Source of the DNA: an uncultured Chloroflexota bacterium
Lineage (GTDB): Bacteria > Chloroflexota > Limnocylindria > Limnocylindrales > CSP1-4
NCBI GenBank assembly: GCA_903928275.1
Contig: CAIYQJ010000050.1
Coordinates: 1-6,512 of the forward strand
Direction of reading: 5' to 3'
DNA length: 6,512 bases
In this document: positions 1-5,195 of the stretch, piece by piece
Layout of the letters: every line of letters starts with the position of its first letter
Position numbering within the stretch: the stretch's first letter is position 1
Notes under the pieces: model-generated
Told to the model about the DNA's origin: nothing
The model's input: only the letters and a program-made list of their open reading frames with translations
The model's database searches: none
Position numbers and translations under genes: made by a program

Positions 1-123
1 CCCGGAAGGCCGGGCGACGCGCCCCGGGACCGTGGGTCAGCGACGAGGATTCCATCGCGCAGAGCGTATCCCACGATGGCGCGAGAGGCGGTGGCGGGGG
101 GGCGGCCGACGGAGGCCGGCGCT

Positions 124-621
124 TCAGTCGAGGCAGTCCAACGCAGCGCAGTCTGGCTTCTGATCCGTCAGCCACGTGCCGTACAGACGGCGGAAGCCGT
201 CGAAGGCGTCCACCACCGGAAGGCCGTAGTAGTGGCCGCAGGCCTCGACCCCCATCGTCGCCTCGCAGTGCTCATGGGTCGCGACGCCGTGCATACGGAC
301 GAAGTGCTCCTCGTCATGGCGGTGGAGAGCTCGCCGGTACCCGATCTCGTGATGTCGAAGCTCGTACCTGTACTCGACGCAGGCCCACTCGTCCCGGCCG
401 GTCGGTCGCCAGCGCTCGAACAGGTCGAGATCGACGGCTCCCGATCTGCGCGACATGGGAAGGCGGCCCTCGAGGTCGACGACCAGGCTTCCACCCTGAT
501 CCCGTCCCAGGATGATCTGATCCCCGTCATTGGGCGGCAGCAGGGTGACGGCGTACCGCTCGAGCTCCTCGACCAGGTCGGCGAGATAAGCGAGCAGGTC
601 GTTCGTCGATGCCAGCGTCAC
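124..621 (-). CDS. Uncharacterised His/Cys-rich protein, possible toxin-like partner of the HTH gene
   Basis: I do not recognise the family with confidence. The 165-residue protein has an N-terminal helical stretch (about 5-25), a beta-rich middle (about 34-70) and a conserved-looking C-terminal half. That half holds aromatic and charged sequence YRYEL (84-88), HHEIGYRR (90-97), H100 and H102, H116-x-H118-C119, C128-x-H130 and a final FRRLYGTW (143-150). The His/Cys clusters could bind metal or form a catalytic site. The pattern YxYE, GYRR, HxH loosely recalls TumE/DUF6516-type toxins, but the length is greater than I expect and no search was possible. The start is GTG at 621-619, chosen because it overlaps the TGA stop of the upstream HTH gene as GTGA, a typical sign of translational coupling. 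No signal peptide or membrane segment is visible, so it is probably cytoplasmic. It could equally be a conserved hypothetical protein unrelated to toxins. Confidence 0.72.
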   Translation of the reverse strand: MTLASTNDLLAYLADLVEELERYAVTLLPPNDGDQIILGRDQGGSLVVDLEGRLPMSRRSGAVDLDLFERWRPTGRDEWACVEYRYELRHHEIGYRRALHRHDEEHFVRMHGVATHEHCEATMGVEACGHYYGLPVVDAFDGFRRLYGTWLTDQKPDCAALDCLD

Positions 622-884
622 CCCCGGGCCATCCTGCGGGGAGCAGGAAGCTGCTCGCCTTCCCCGACCTCGACGTGTCGTCGAGCGGGGCCGATCGTCA
701 CGCGTCGGCGGCGTGGCGTGAACCCCTCGCGCCAGAGATCGAAGGCCGCGATCGGGATCCGCGTGATGCGCGGCGAGACCCGAAGGGCCGGCAACGAGCC
801 GCGATTGACGAGATCGAGGACCGCGTCGTCGCTGATGTCCAGGATCTCGGCGACTTCCTTCGGCGAGTAGTAGAGCTTCGTCAT
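618..884 (-). CDS. Excisionase/MerR-type helix-turn-helix DNA-binding protein
   Basis: This 88-residue protein has the HTH_17-type fold of excisionases and MerR-like regulators. Residues 5-52 read as tyrosine, 'SPKEVAEIL' first helix, 'SDDAVLDLVNRG' recognition helix, then the 'LPALRVSPRITRIPIAAFDLWRE' wing and closing helix. In this family the wing 'R.....R.p...l..w' is the usual signature. The C-terminal 35 residues are Arg-rich and have no recognisable domain; they could contact the partner protein or nucleic acid. ATG at 884-882 has an AGGA four bases upstream. It is the first gene of a minus-strand operon and overlaps the next gene by four bases. A 7-bp inverted repeat covers its promoter, so it probably represses its own operon, as antitoxins do. 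An alternative is a small phage or integrative-element regulator, but no integrase is present in the window. Confidence 0.85.
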   Translation of the reverse strand: MTKLYYSPKEVAEILDISDDAVLDLVNRGSLPALRVSPRITRIPIAAFDLWREGFTPRRRRVTIGPARRHVEVGEGEQLPAPRRMARG

Positions 885-888
885 CGCG

Positions 889-892
889 TCCT
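889..892 (-). promoter_or_regulatory. Ribosome binding site of the HTH gene
   Basis: AGGA on the minus strand lies four bases before the ATG at 884-882. It is short, but the only purine-rich match in the short leader, and it supports this ATG as the start. Confidence 0.5.
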
Positions 893-901
893 GCCTGTAT
901 A

Positions 902-923
902 GCGGTATCCCGAATTATACCGC
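902..923. promoter_or_regulatory. Inverted-repeat operator overlapping the -10 box
   Basis: GCGGTAT (902-908) and ATACCGC (917-923) form a perfect 7-bp inverted repeat with an 8-base AT-containing spacer. The right arm overlaps the -10 box and the left arm covers the predicted transcription start, so a bound dimer would block RNA polymerase. The natural candidate ligand is the HTH protein encoded immediately downstream. The repeat is seen directly; its function is inferred. Confidence 0.55.
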
Positions 924-941
924 CGTGTCGGCTTACGTCGA
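914..941 (-). promoter_or_regulatory. Sigma70-type promoter of the HTH/His-rich operon
   Basis: Read on the minus strand, 919-914 is a perfect TATAAT -10 box in an otherwise very GC-rich region. Sixteen bases upstream, 941-936 reads TCGACG, matching TTGACA at four of six positions. The predicted transcription start is near 906-908, leaving a leader of about 22 bases before the ATG at 884. The -10 match is strong and the -35 is only fair. Confidence 0.6.
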
Positions 942-957
942 CGGTCGAGCGTGCGTC

Positions 958-977
958 GCCGGCCAGTCACGGCCGGC
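958..977. repeat. Perfect 7-bp hairpin upstream of the operon promoter
   Basis: GCCGGCC (958-964) and GGCCGGC (971-977) can form a 7-bp stem with a 6-base loop. There is no T-run on either side, so it is not a classical intrinsic terminator. It may insulate the operon, or be a chance product of high GC. Confidence 0.3.
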
Positions 978-1339
978 ACACACCCAGCCGGCGCCCTCGC
1001 CTTGCGTCCCGCCGTCTGGCGGTCGCCGGGCGGCGATATGACAAGGATCCGGGGCGCCCTGCGCGATAGCGGTCACGGGGCGACGATCTGATCAAGTTGA
1101 CCGCCGCCAGCGCCCGGCGGACCGTCCTCGTGACCCGGACCCGGCGCCCCGCGCCGTGCCCGACGGATGCCCGCGGCGTCGTGACGGGCGCGACGCCGGC
1201 CGCCCCGCTCCCCGCTCTCGCCCTGGCCAGCCGGTGGGCGGCCGGTCGATGCACCGCCGCGCTCCCCCCGCGCGACATCCCCGTGATCGCCCCGATATGT
1301 CCGTTTCTTAACCGTCTCGCGCATCGTCGCTGAATCCTC
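978..1339. other. Intergenic stretch without a supported gene
   Basis: Several open frames cross this region on both strands, but their translations are dominated by Arg, Ala, Gly and Pro, with no recognisable domain and no ribosome binding site. They look like chance frames in GC-rich DNA. I see no tRNA, rRNA, insertion sequence or CRISPR repeat here. A minus-strand frame ending near 967 has GC-rich third positions but gives an unconvincing basic protein, so I do not call it. Confidence 0.5.
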
Positions 1340-1464
1340 GCGCCCTAACGTAGGCGCTGGACCTGAAGGGACTCCCTCTCTCGGAACCCTCGAAACCCTC
1401 CAGTTCCACCCTCCCTCCCTCGACCGGAGGCGCCACATGGGCAGGCGCCTCCGGTCTTCTTTTT
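1340..1464 (+). ncRNA. Candidate structured RNA (small RNA or leader) ending in a terminator
   Basis: The plus strand shows several possible stems before the terminator: GCGCC (1340-1344) with GGCGC (1353-1357), CTGGA (1357-1361) with TCCAG (1399-1403), and GGAAC (1383-1387) with GTTCC (1403-1407). The last two share a base at 1403 and compete, so a switch is conceivable. CCC runs and CCTCC motifs, complementary to Shine-Dalgarno sequence, are exposed between 1387 and 1420. No coding gene lies upstream on this strand to need the terminator. It matches no tRNA, tmRNA, SRP RNA, RNase P RNA or riboswitch consensus that I know. It may be a trans-acting small RNA or an attenuated leader of the MBL-fold gene 177 bases further on. 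No strong promoter is visible, so confidence is low. Confidence 0.25.
1422..1464 (+). terminator. Strong intrinsic terminator
   Basis: GACCGGAGGCGCC (1422-1434) pairs perfectly with GGCGCCTCCGGTC (1444-1456) around a 9-base loop, giving a 13-bp stem. It is followed by TTCTTTTT (1457-1464). The T-run is on the plus strand only, so it stops rightward transcription. No recognised plus-strand gene precedes it in this window. Confidence 0.85.
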
Positions 1465-1624
1465 GTCCGCGGGGGGACGACGCGTCGGGGTAGCGCAGGA
1501 GGGCGCTGGCGCCGCGAGCGGTGCGCCGGGGGGCAGCGGGGCGCTGCAGGAGGGGCGCGCGGCGGCGCCACGGAGTCCCGCGGAACGGCTCCCGACCGGG
1601 GGCACCGCGCGGCAGCCGGCGTGT

Positions 1625-1632
1625 GTCAGAAT
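1625..1632 (+). promoter_or_regulatory. Possible extended -10 promoter giving a leaderless MBL-fold transcript
   Basis: GT followed by CAGAAT (1627-1632) reads as an extended -10 element (TGT plus CAGAAT, four of six matches to TATAAT). Transcription would start about seven bases downstream, at or next to the ATG at 1641. No Shine-Dalgarno sequence precedes that ATG, which fits a leaderless message. No -35 box is recognisable. Confidence 0.3.
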
Positions 1633-1640
1633 CCCCGACC

Positions 1641-2315
1641 ATGGAGATCACCTGGTACGGGCGGAGCTGCATCCGGCTCCGCGGAAAGGACGCGGTCGTC
1701 GTGGCGGACCCCTACCCGGCAGTGGTGGGACCGACCGGGCGAGGGATCGCGGCCGACATCGTCACGTTCAGTCACCCCGACGACGCGCCGCTCCCGCGCG
1801 CGAAGGGCCGCACGACGCACGACGGCCTCACGGTGGTGCCTTCGAGCCTCGACGACGCGTTCGTGCTCGAGGGACCCGGCGAGTACGAGGTGCGGCACGT
1901 GCTCATCACGGGCGTCCGCACGAGCCGGGACGATCGGCGCGGAGCCGACCGCGGCCGCAATGTCGCGTTCGTCTACGAGCTCGACGGGATGCACGTCGTC
2001 CACCTCGGCGACATCGGCCACACCCTCACCGAGGAGAAGATCGGGGAGATCGGCCAGGTGGACATCGCGTGCGTGCCGATCGGCGGCGTGCTGGCGCCCG
2101 CCAAGGCCGCGGAGCTCATCGCGCAGCTCGACGTGAAGATCGCGGTGCCCATGCCGGTCTGCGACGACGGCGTCTGCGCCGATGCCATCGCGAAGTTCTT
2201 CCACGAGATGGGCGCCGGCGTCCCGACCGCCCCCCAGGCGAAGCTGTCGATCTCGCCGTCGGGCCTGCCGGACGAGACGGTCACCGTCCTGCTGGAGTCC
2301 CGCGGCAAGGTCTGA
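1641..2315 (+). CDS. MBL-fold (metallo-beta-lactamase superfamily) protein with degenerate metal site
   Basis: The 224-residue product resembles the small UlaG/Lactamase_B_3-like MBL-fold proteins. It opens with MEITWYGRSCIRL, then 'VADPYP' (21-26), 'ADIVTFSH' (38-45), 'GPGEYEV' (78-84), 'ITGVRT' (89-94), 'VVHLGDIGH' (119-127), 'VDIACVPIGG' (140-149) and 'KIAVPMP' (166-172). The length fits the family. The usual HxHxDH motif is reduced to S44-H45-P-D-D, and the His normally following 'VPM' is P172. D124 and H127 remain. Hydrolase activity is therefore doubtful. The ATG at 1641 was chosen over longer in-frame starts upstream because it begins the conserved domain, although it lacks a Shine-Dalgarno sequence. 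It is convergent with hutI, and the substrate is unknown. The fold assignment is confident; the function is not. Confidence 0.85.
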   Translation: MEITWYGRSCIRLRGKDAVVVADPYPAVVGPTGRGIAADIVTFSHPDDAPLPRAKGRTTHDGLTVVPSSLDDAFVLEGPGEYEVRHVLITGVRTSRDDRRGADRGRNVAFVYELDGMHVVHLGDIGHTLTEEKIGEIGQVDIACVPIGGVLAPAKAAELIAQLDVKIAVPMPVCDDGVCADAIAKFFHEMGAGVPTAPQAKLSISPSGLPDETVTVLLESRGKV

Positions 2316-2326
2316 CGCTCTCCACC

Positions 2327-2374
2327 GGGCGTCCGCGCGGCCTTCCAGCTGGCCCCGCGAGGGTCCGGACGCCC
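2327..2374. terminator. Long hairpin between convergent genes, possible bidirectional terminator
   Basis: GGGCGTCCG (2327-2335) pairs perfectly with CGGACGCCC (2366-2374), and the interior (2336-2359) can form a further GC-rich stem around a TTCCAGCT loop. It starts 11 bases after the MBL stop codon and lies 3 bases after the hutI stop on the other strand. There is no T-run on either strand, so termination would depend on the stem alone or on another factor. Confidence 0.45.
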
Positions 2375-2377
2375 GCG

Positions 2378-3745
2378 TCAGGGCCTCTCGAGGATGGGCT
2401 GGCCGCGCTTGACGACGGCGCGCACGAGGTTGGCACCCGGGTAGTACGGGATCTGGACGTACGACGGCACGCGCCAGATGACGAGGTCCGCCTGCCTGCC
2501 CGGCTCGAGCGATCCCACCTCGTCGCCGAGGCCGAGCGCATGGGCCGCGTTCACCGTCACGCCCGCCAGCGCCTCGGCCGGGGTGAGCCCGAGCTCGAGG
2601 CATGCCACCGTGAGCACGAGCGACAGGTTGGGCGTGGGTGACGTGCCGGGGTTGAAGTCCGACGCGATGGCGACCGGGACGCCGCGCTCGATGAGCCTGC
2701 GGGCCGGCGCGTAGTCGTCGGCCATGAGGAACCACGTCGTGGCCGGGAGCAGCGTGGCGATCACCGGCCGACCCTCCGCGGCGGCGCGGGCGAGCGCGTC
2801 GATGCCCTCGGCGGACGGCGCCGCCAGATGGTCCGCGCTGATCGCCCCCAGCTCGGCGGCGAGCTCCGCCCCGCCCGAGGGCGCGATCTCGTCGGCGTGG
2901 AGGCGCGGCTCGAGGCCCACGGCCATCGCGGCCTCGAGGACGAGTCGGGACTGCTCCATGCTGAACACGCCGCGCTCGCAGAACACGTCGCAGAACCGGG
3001 CGATGCCCTGGGCGGCCACGAGCGGTAGCTGGTCCTGGATGATCGAGCGGACATAGGCGTCGGCAGCGTCCGGCTGCGAGCGGAACTCGGGGGGCACGGC
3101 GTGGGCCCCGAGGTAGGTGGGGACGACGTCGATGGGGCCCTCCTCGCCGAGGATCCCGGCCGCGTGGAGGAGGCGCAGCTCGGTGGCCGGGTCCAGGCCG
3201 TAGCCGGACTTCGCCTCCACGGTCGTCACGCCGTGCGACAGCATCTCGTCGAGCCAGCGGCGCCCGTGGGCGAGCAGGTCGTCCTCGGTCGCGGCCCGCG
3301 TCGCCGCCACGGTGGAGAGGATCCCGCCGCCCGCCGCGAGGATCTCGAGGTAGGTCGCGCCCCGCTGCCGGAGGAGCAGCTCGCCCTCGCGCGTGCCCGC
3401 GAAGAGCAGGTGGGTGTGGGCGTCGATGAGCCCAGGGGTCACCGTGCCGCCGTCCGCGTCGAGGCGGGCGAAGCGGCTCGCCGGGAGTCCCTCCGCCGCG
3501 AGCGCGGCGACGACGCTCTCGCGCGGCCCCACCGCGACGATGCGCCCCTCCCAGCAGGCGACGACCGGGGCATCGGGTGCGTCCGAGCCGCCCGCGTCGG
3601 CCGCCCGGAGGACGGCCGGGTCATCCTGGTCGGCGCCCATCCGCAGCCCGCCGGCCATCGTGACGACCTCGGAGGCTCCGGTGATGAGGAGCCCGGGCGC
3701 GAGGTCGCTGGAGCCGCGGCCGCCGTGGATGACGCGCAGCGTCAT
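2378..3745 (-). CDS. hutI: Imidazolonepropionase (histidine degradation)
   Basis: HutI hydrolyses 4-imidazolone-5-propanoate to N-formimidoyl-L-glutamate, the third step of histidine breakdown, in the cytoplasm. The 455-residue protein is a metal-dependent amidohydrolase. It shows the H110-x-H112 zinc pair in 'PGLIDAHTHLLFAGTRE', the HutI-specific 'YLEILAAGGGILSTV' (132-146), 'KSGYGL' (179-184), H283 in 'HADEI', H306 in 'SADHL', D363 in 'SDFNPGTSPTPN' and the closing 'ADLVIWRVPSYVQIPYY'. All expected ligands are present. It is about 35-50 residues longer than typical members, mainly through an acidic/Ala-rich insertion at about 31-62. I chose ATG at 3745-3743; the frame stays open up to 3928, but that extension is Arg/Pro-rich and unlike the family. 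No clear Shine-Dalgarno sequence precedes the start. No hutH, hutU or hutG is in the window; the next gene is divergent. Confidence 0.95.
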   Translation of the reverse strand: MTLRVIHGGRGSSDLAPGLLITGASEVVTMAGGLRMGADQDDPAVLRAADAGGSDAPDAPVVACWEGRIVAVGPRESVVAALAAEGLPASRFARLDADGGTVTPGLIDAHTHLLFAGTREGELLLRQRGATYLEILAAGGGILSTVAATRAATEDDLLAHGRRWLDEMLSHGVTTVEAKSGYGLDPATELRLLHAAGILGEEGPIDVVPTYLGAHAVPPEFRSQPDAADAYVRSIIQDQLPLVAAQGIARFCDVFCERGVFSMEQSRLVLEAAMAVGLEPRLHADEIAPSGGAELAAELGAISADHLAAPSAEGIDALARAAAEGRPVIATLLPATTWFLMADDYAPARRLIERGVPVAIASDFNPGTSPTPNLSLVLTVACLELGLTPAEALAGVTVNAAHALGLGDEVGSLEPGRQADLVIWRVPSYVQIPYYPGANLVRAVVKRGQPILERP

Positions 3746-3989
3746 GCCGGGGGCGTCCACGCCGCGTCGCGTCCGCCGCTGCCCGGGCGGTGTGGCGACG
3801 CGGGGCGTCGAGTCGAGGCGACGTGGAGATCCGGCACGCGGCGATGATGGCATGCCGGAGGCCGGACGACCACCCGCCCGACGATCCGCCCGCCCCACCC
3901 ATTCGGCCACCCGCGCAGCCACCACCACGGCCCGGCGAGGCTGGCGCCGTGTATCGTCGCCGCAGGAGCCGCCGCGATAGCCGCGGCTC
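3746..3989. other. Divergent intergenic region between hutI and the MFS gene
   Basis: These bases should hold the promoters of both divergent genes, but the sequence is very GC-rich and shows no convincing -10/-35 pair. GCCGCG (3971-3976) and CGCGGC (3982-3987) can form a 6-bp hairpin with a 5-base loop directly before the Shine-Dalgarno sequence of the MFS gene, where it could affect translation. Confidence 0.35.
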
Positions 3990-3995
3990 GGAGGT
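3990..3995 (+). promoter_or_regulatory. Shine-Dalgarno sequence that decides the MFS start
   Basis: A perfect GGAGGT lies four bases before TTG (4000), or five if only GGAGG is counted. It is 13 bases before the alternative ATG at 4009. The spacing favours TTG as the start. Confidence 0.7.
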
Positions 3996-3999
3996 GTCC

Positions 4000-5190
4000 T
4001 TGACCGAGATGCGCCGGAGCCTCTGGCGCCACCCCGATTTCCTCAAGCTGTGGACCGCCGAGACCGTCAGCCAGGTCGGCACGCAGGTCACGCAGCTGGC
4101 CCTGCCGCTCGCGGCGATCGTCCTGCTCGACGCGACCCCGTTCGAGGTCGCCCTCCTCGGCACGTTCGAGTTCCTCCCGTTCATCCTCCTCGGGCTGCCG
4201 GCCGGGGTCTGGGTGGACCGTCTCCGCCGCAGGCCCATCCTCATCGCGGGCGACCTCGGACGCGCGGTGGCCCTCGGATCCGTCCCGGTCGCGTACGTGC
4301 TCGGCGCGCTCACGATCTGGCAGCTCTACATCGTCGGGTTCGTCGCCGGGTGCCTCACGGTCTTCTTCGACATCGCCTACCAGAGCTACCTGCCGTCGCT
4401 CGTCGGCCGCGAGGATCTCGTCGAGGGCAATGCGAAGCTCGAGATCAGCCGGTCGGGCGCGGGGCTCGTGGGCCCGTCCATCGCCGGCCTCCTCATCGAG
4501 TGGCTGAGTGCGCCGATCGCGATCCTCGTGGACTCGCTCAGCTACCTGGGATCCGCGCTGTTCGTGTTCCTCATCCGGCGGCCCGAGCCGCGGCCGGTCC
4601 ACCCGGACGTCGCGGCAGGCGGTGAGCGTCCGGGGATGCGGCAGGACGTCGCCGAAGGCATCCGGTATGTCGTCGGGCACCGGTACCTGCGCTGGATCGC
4701 CCTCTCGACCGCGACCTCGAACCTGTTCAGCACGATGGTCTTCGCGATCCTGCTCGTCTACCTCGTGCGTCAGCTGGGCATGAGCGCCGGCGTCATCGGC
4801 GTGATCTTCGCGATCGGCAACCTCGGGTTCCTCCTGGGCGCCCTGGTCACGACACGTCTCGCGCAGCGGATCGGCCTGGGCGCAGCGATCGTCCTCGGCG
4901 CGACCGTCAGCTCGTTCGGTCTCCTGTTCATCCCGCTCGCGACGGCCGAGACGGCGTTCGCGCTCCTCGTCGCCGAAGGACTCCTGTTCGGCTTCGGCTC
5001 GGTCGTCTACAACATCAACCAGGTGAGCTTCCGCCAGGCGATCACGCCGGAGCGGATGCAGGGACGGATGAACGCGTCGATGCGGTTCATCGTCTGGGGG
5101 ACGATCCCGGTCGGCTCGCTCGTTGGCGGAGCGCTCGGCACGGCGATCGGGCTCCTGCCCACGATCTGGATCGGCGCCGTCGGCGGGGGC
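4000..5190 (+). CDS. MFS transporter, EntS/MFS_3-like, C-terminally truncated at a junction
   Basis: This is an inner-membrane major facilitator, probably an exporter of small molecules or drugs (MFS_3/EntS-like); the substrate is unknown. From TTG at 4000 it reads MTEMRRSLWRHPDFLKLW, a start typical of the family. Helix-like hydrophobic segments lie at about 22-44, 49-72, 80-104, 106-134, 153-169, 171-192, 232-256, 262-283, 292-313, 318-342, 362-384 and 385 onwards. Motif A is AGVWVDRLRRRPIL (68-81), in its usual place after helix 2. Similarity ends at about residue 396, inside helix 12. The frame itself has no stop and stays open to the end of the window, but beyond about 5190 it is a shadow of polA. 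Typical members have some 20-40 further residues. The gene is therefore broken, either by an assembly error or by a real rearrangement. Confidence 0.88.
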
Positions 5191-5195
5191 CGGCC
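5180..5195. other. Out-of-frame junction between MFS gene and polA
   Basis: Codons read in frame 1 up to about 5186 continue an MFS helix (TIWIGAVGG). From about 5189, frame 2 reads DNA polymerase I (AGLEALGALAVREPLADAL). No stop for the first gene and no start for the second lies between them. The last stop in the polA frame is at 5069-5071, inside the MFS gene. The joining bases are a G-rich stretch where misjoining is plausible. Confidence 0.8.

Noticed and set aside
1..14. CCCGG-AAGG-CCGGG hairpin at the left edge
   Set aside because: The stem is only 5 bp, there is no T-run, and such stems are frequent in DNA this GC-rich.
1..74. Possible minus-strand gene starting with GTG at 74-72 and running off the left edge
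   Set aside because: Only about 24 residues are visible, with no ribosome binding site and no recognisable motif. It cannot be told from chance.
1066..1073. ATAGCGGT also found at 899-906, as a possible second operator copy
   Set aside because: Only eight bases are shared, the second arm is missing at 1066, and no promoter is nearby.
967..1278. 103-residue minus-strand open frame
   Set aside because: The product is almost all Arg, Ala, Gly and Pro, with no domain and no ribosome binding site. GC-rich third positions alone are not enough here.
1380..1410. tRNA T-arm-like sequence on the minus strand (GGTTTCGAGGGTTCC)
   Set aside because: The flanking bases do not form the five-pair T-stem, and no acceptor, D or anticodon arms can be built around it.
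1073..1672. 199-residue minus-strand open frame crossing the terminator
   Set aside because: It runs through the perfect terminator stem and the poly-C tract, and its composition is that of a chance frame.
3746..3928. Extension of hutI by 61 residues to an upstream ATG
   Set aside because: The added residues are Arg/Pro/Ser-rich, lack similarity to HutI and have no ribosome binding site. HutI is already long without them.
3742..4680. 312-residue minus-strand open frame opposite the MFS gene
   Set aside because: It is rich in Asp, Glu and Arg as expected for an antisense shadow, while the plus strand gives a clear membrane transporter.
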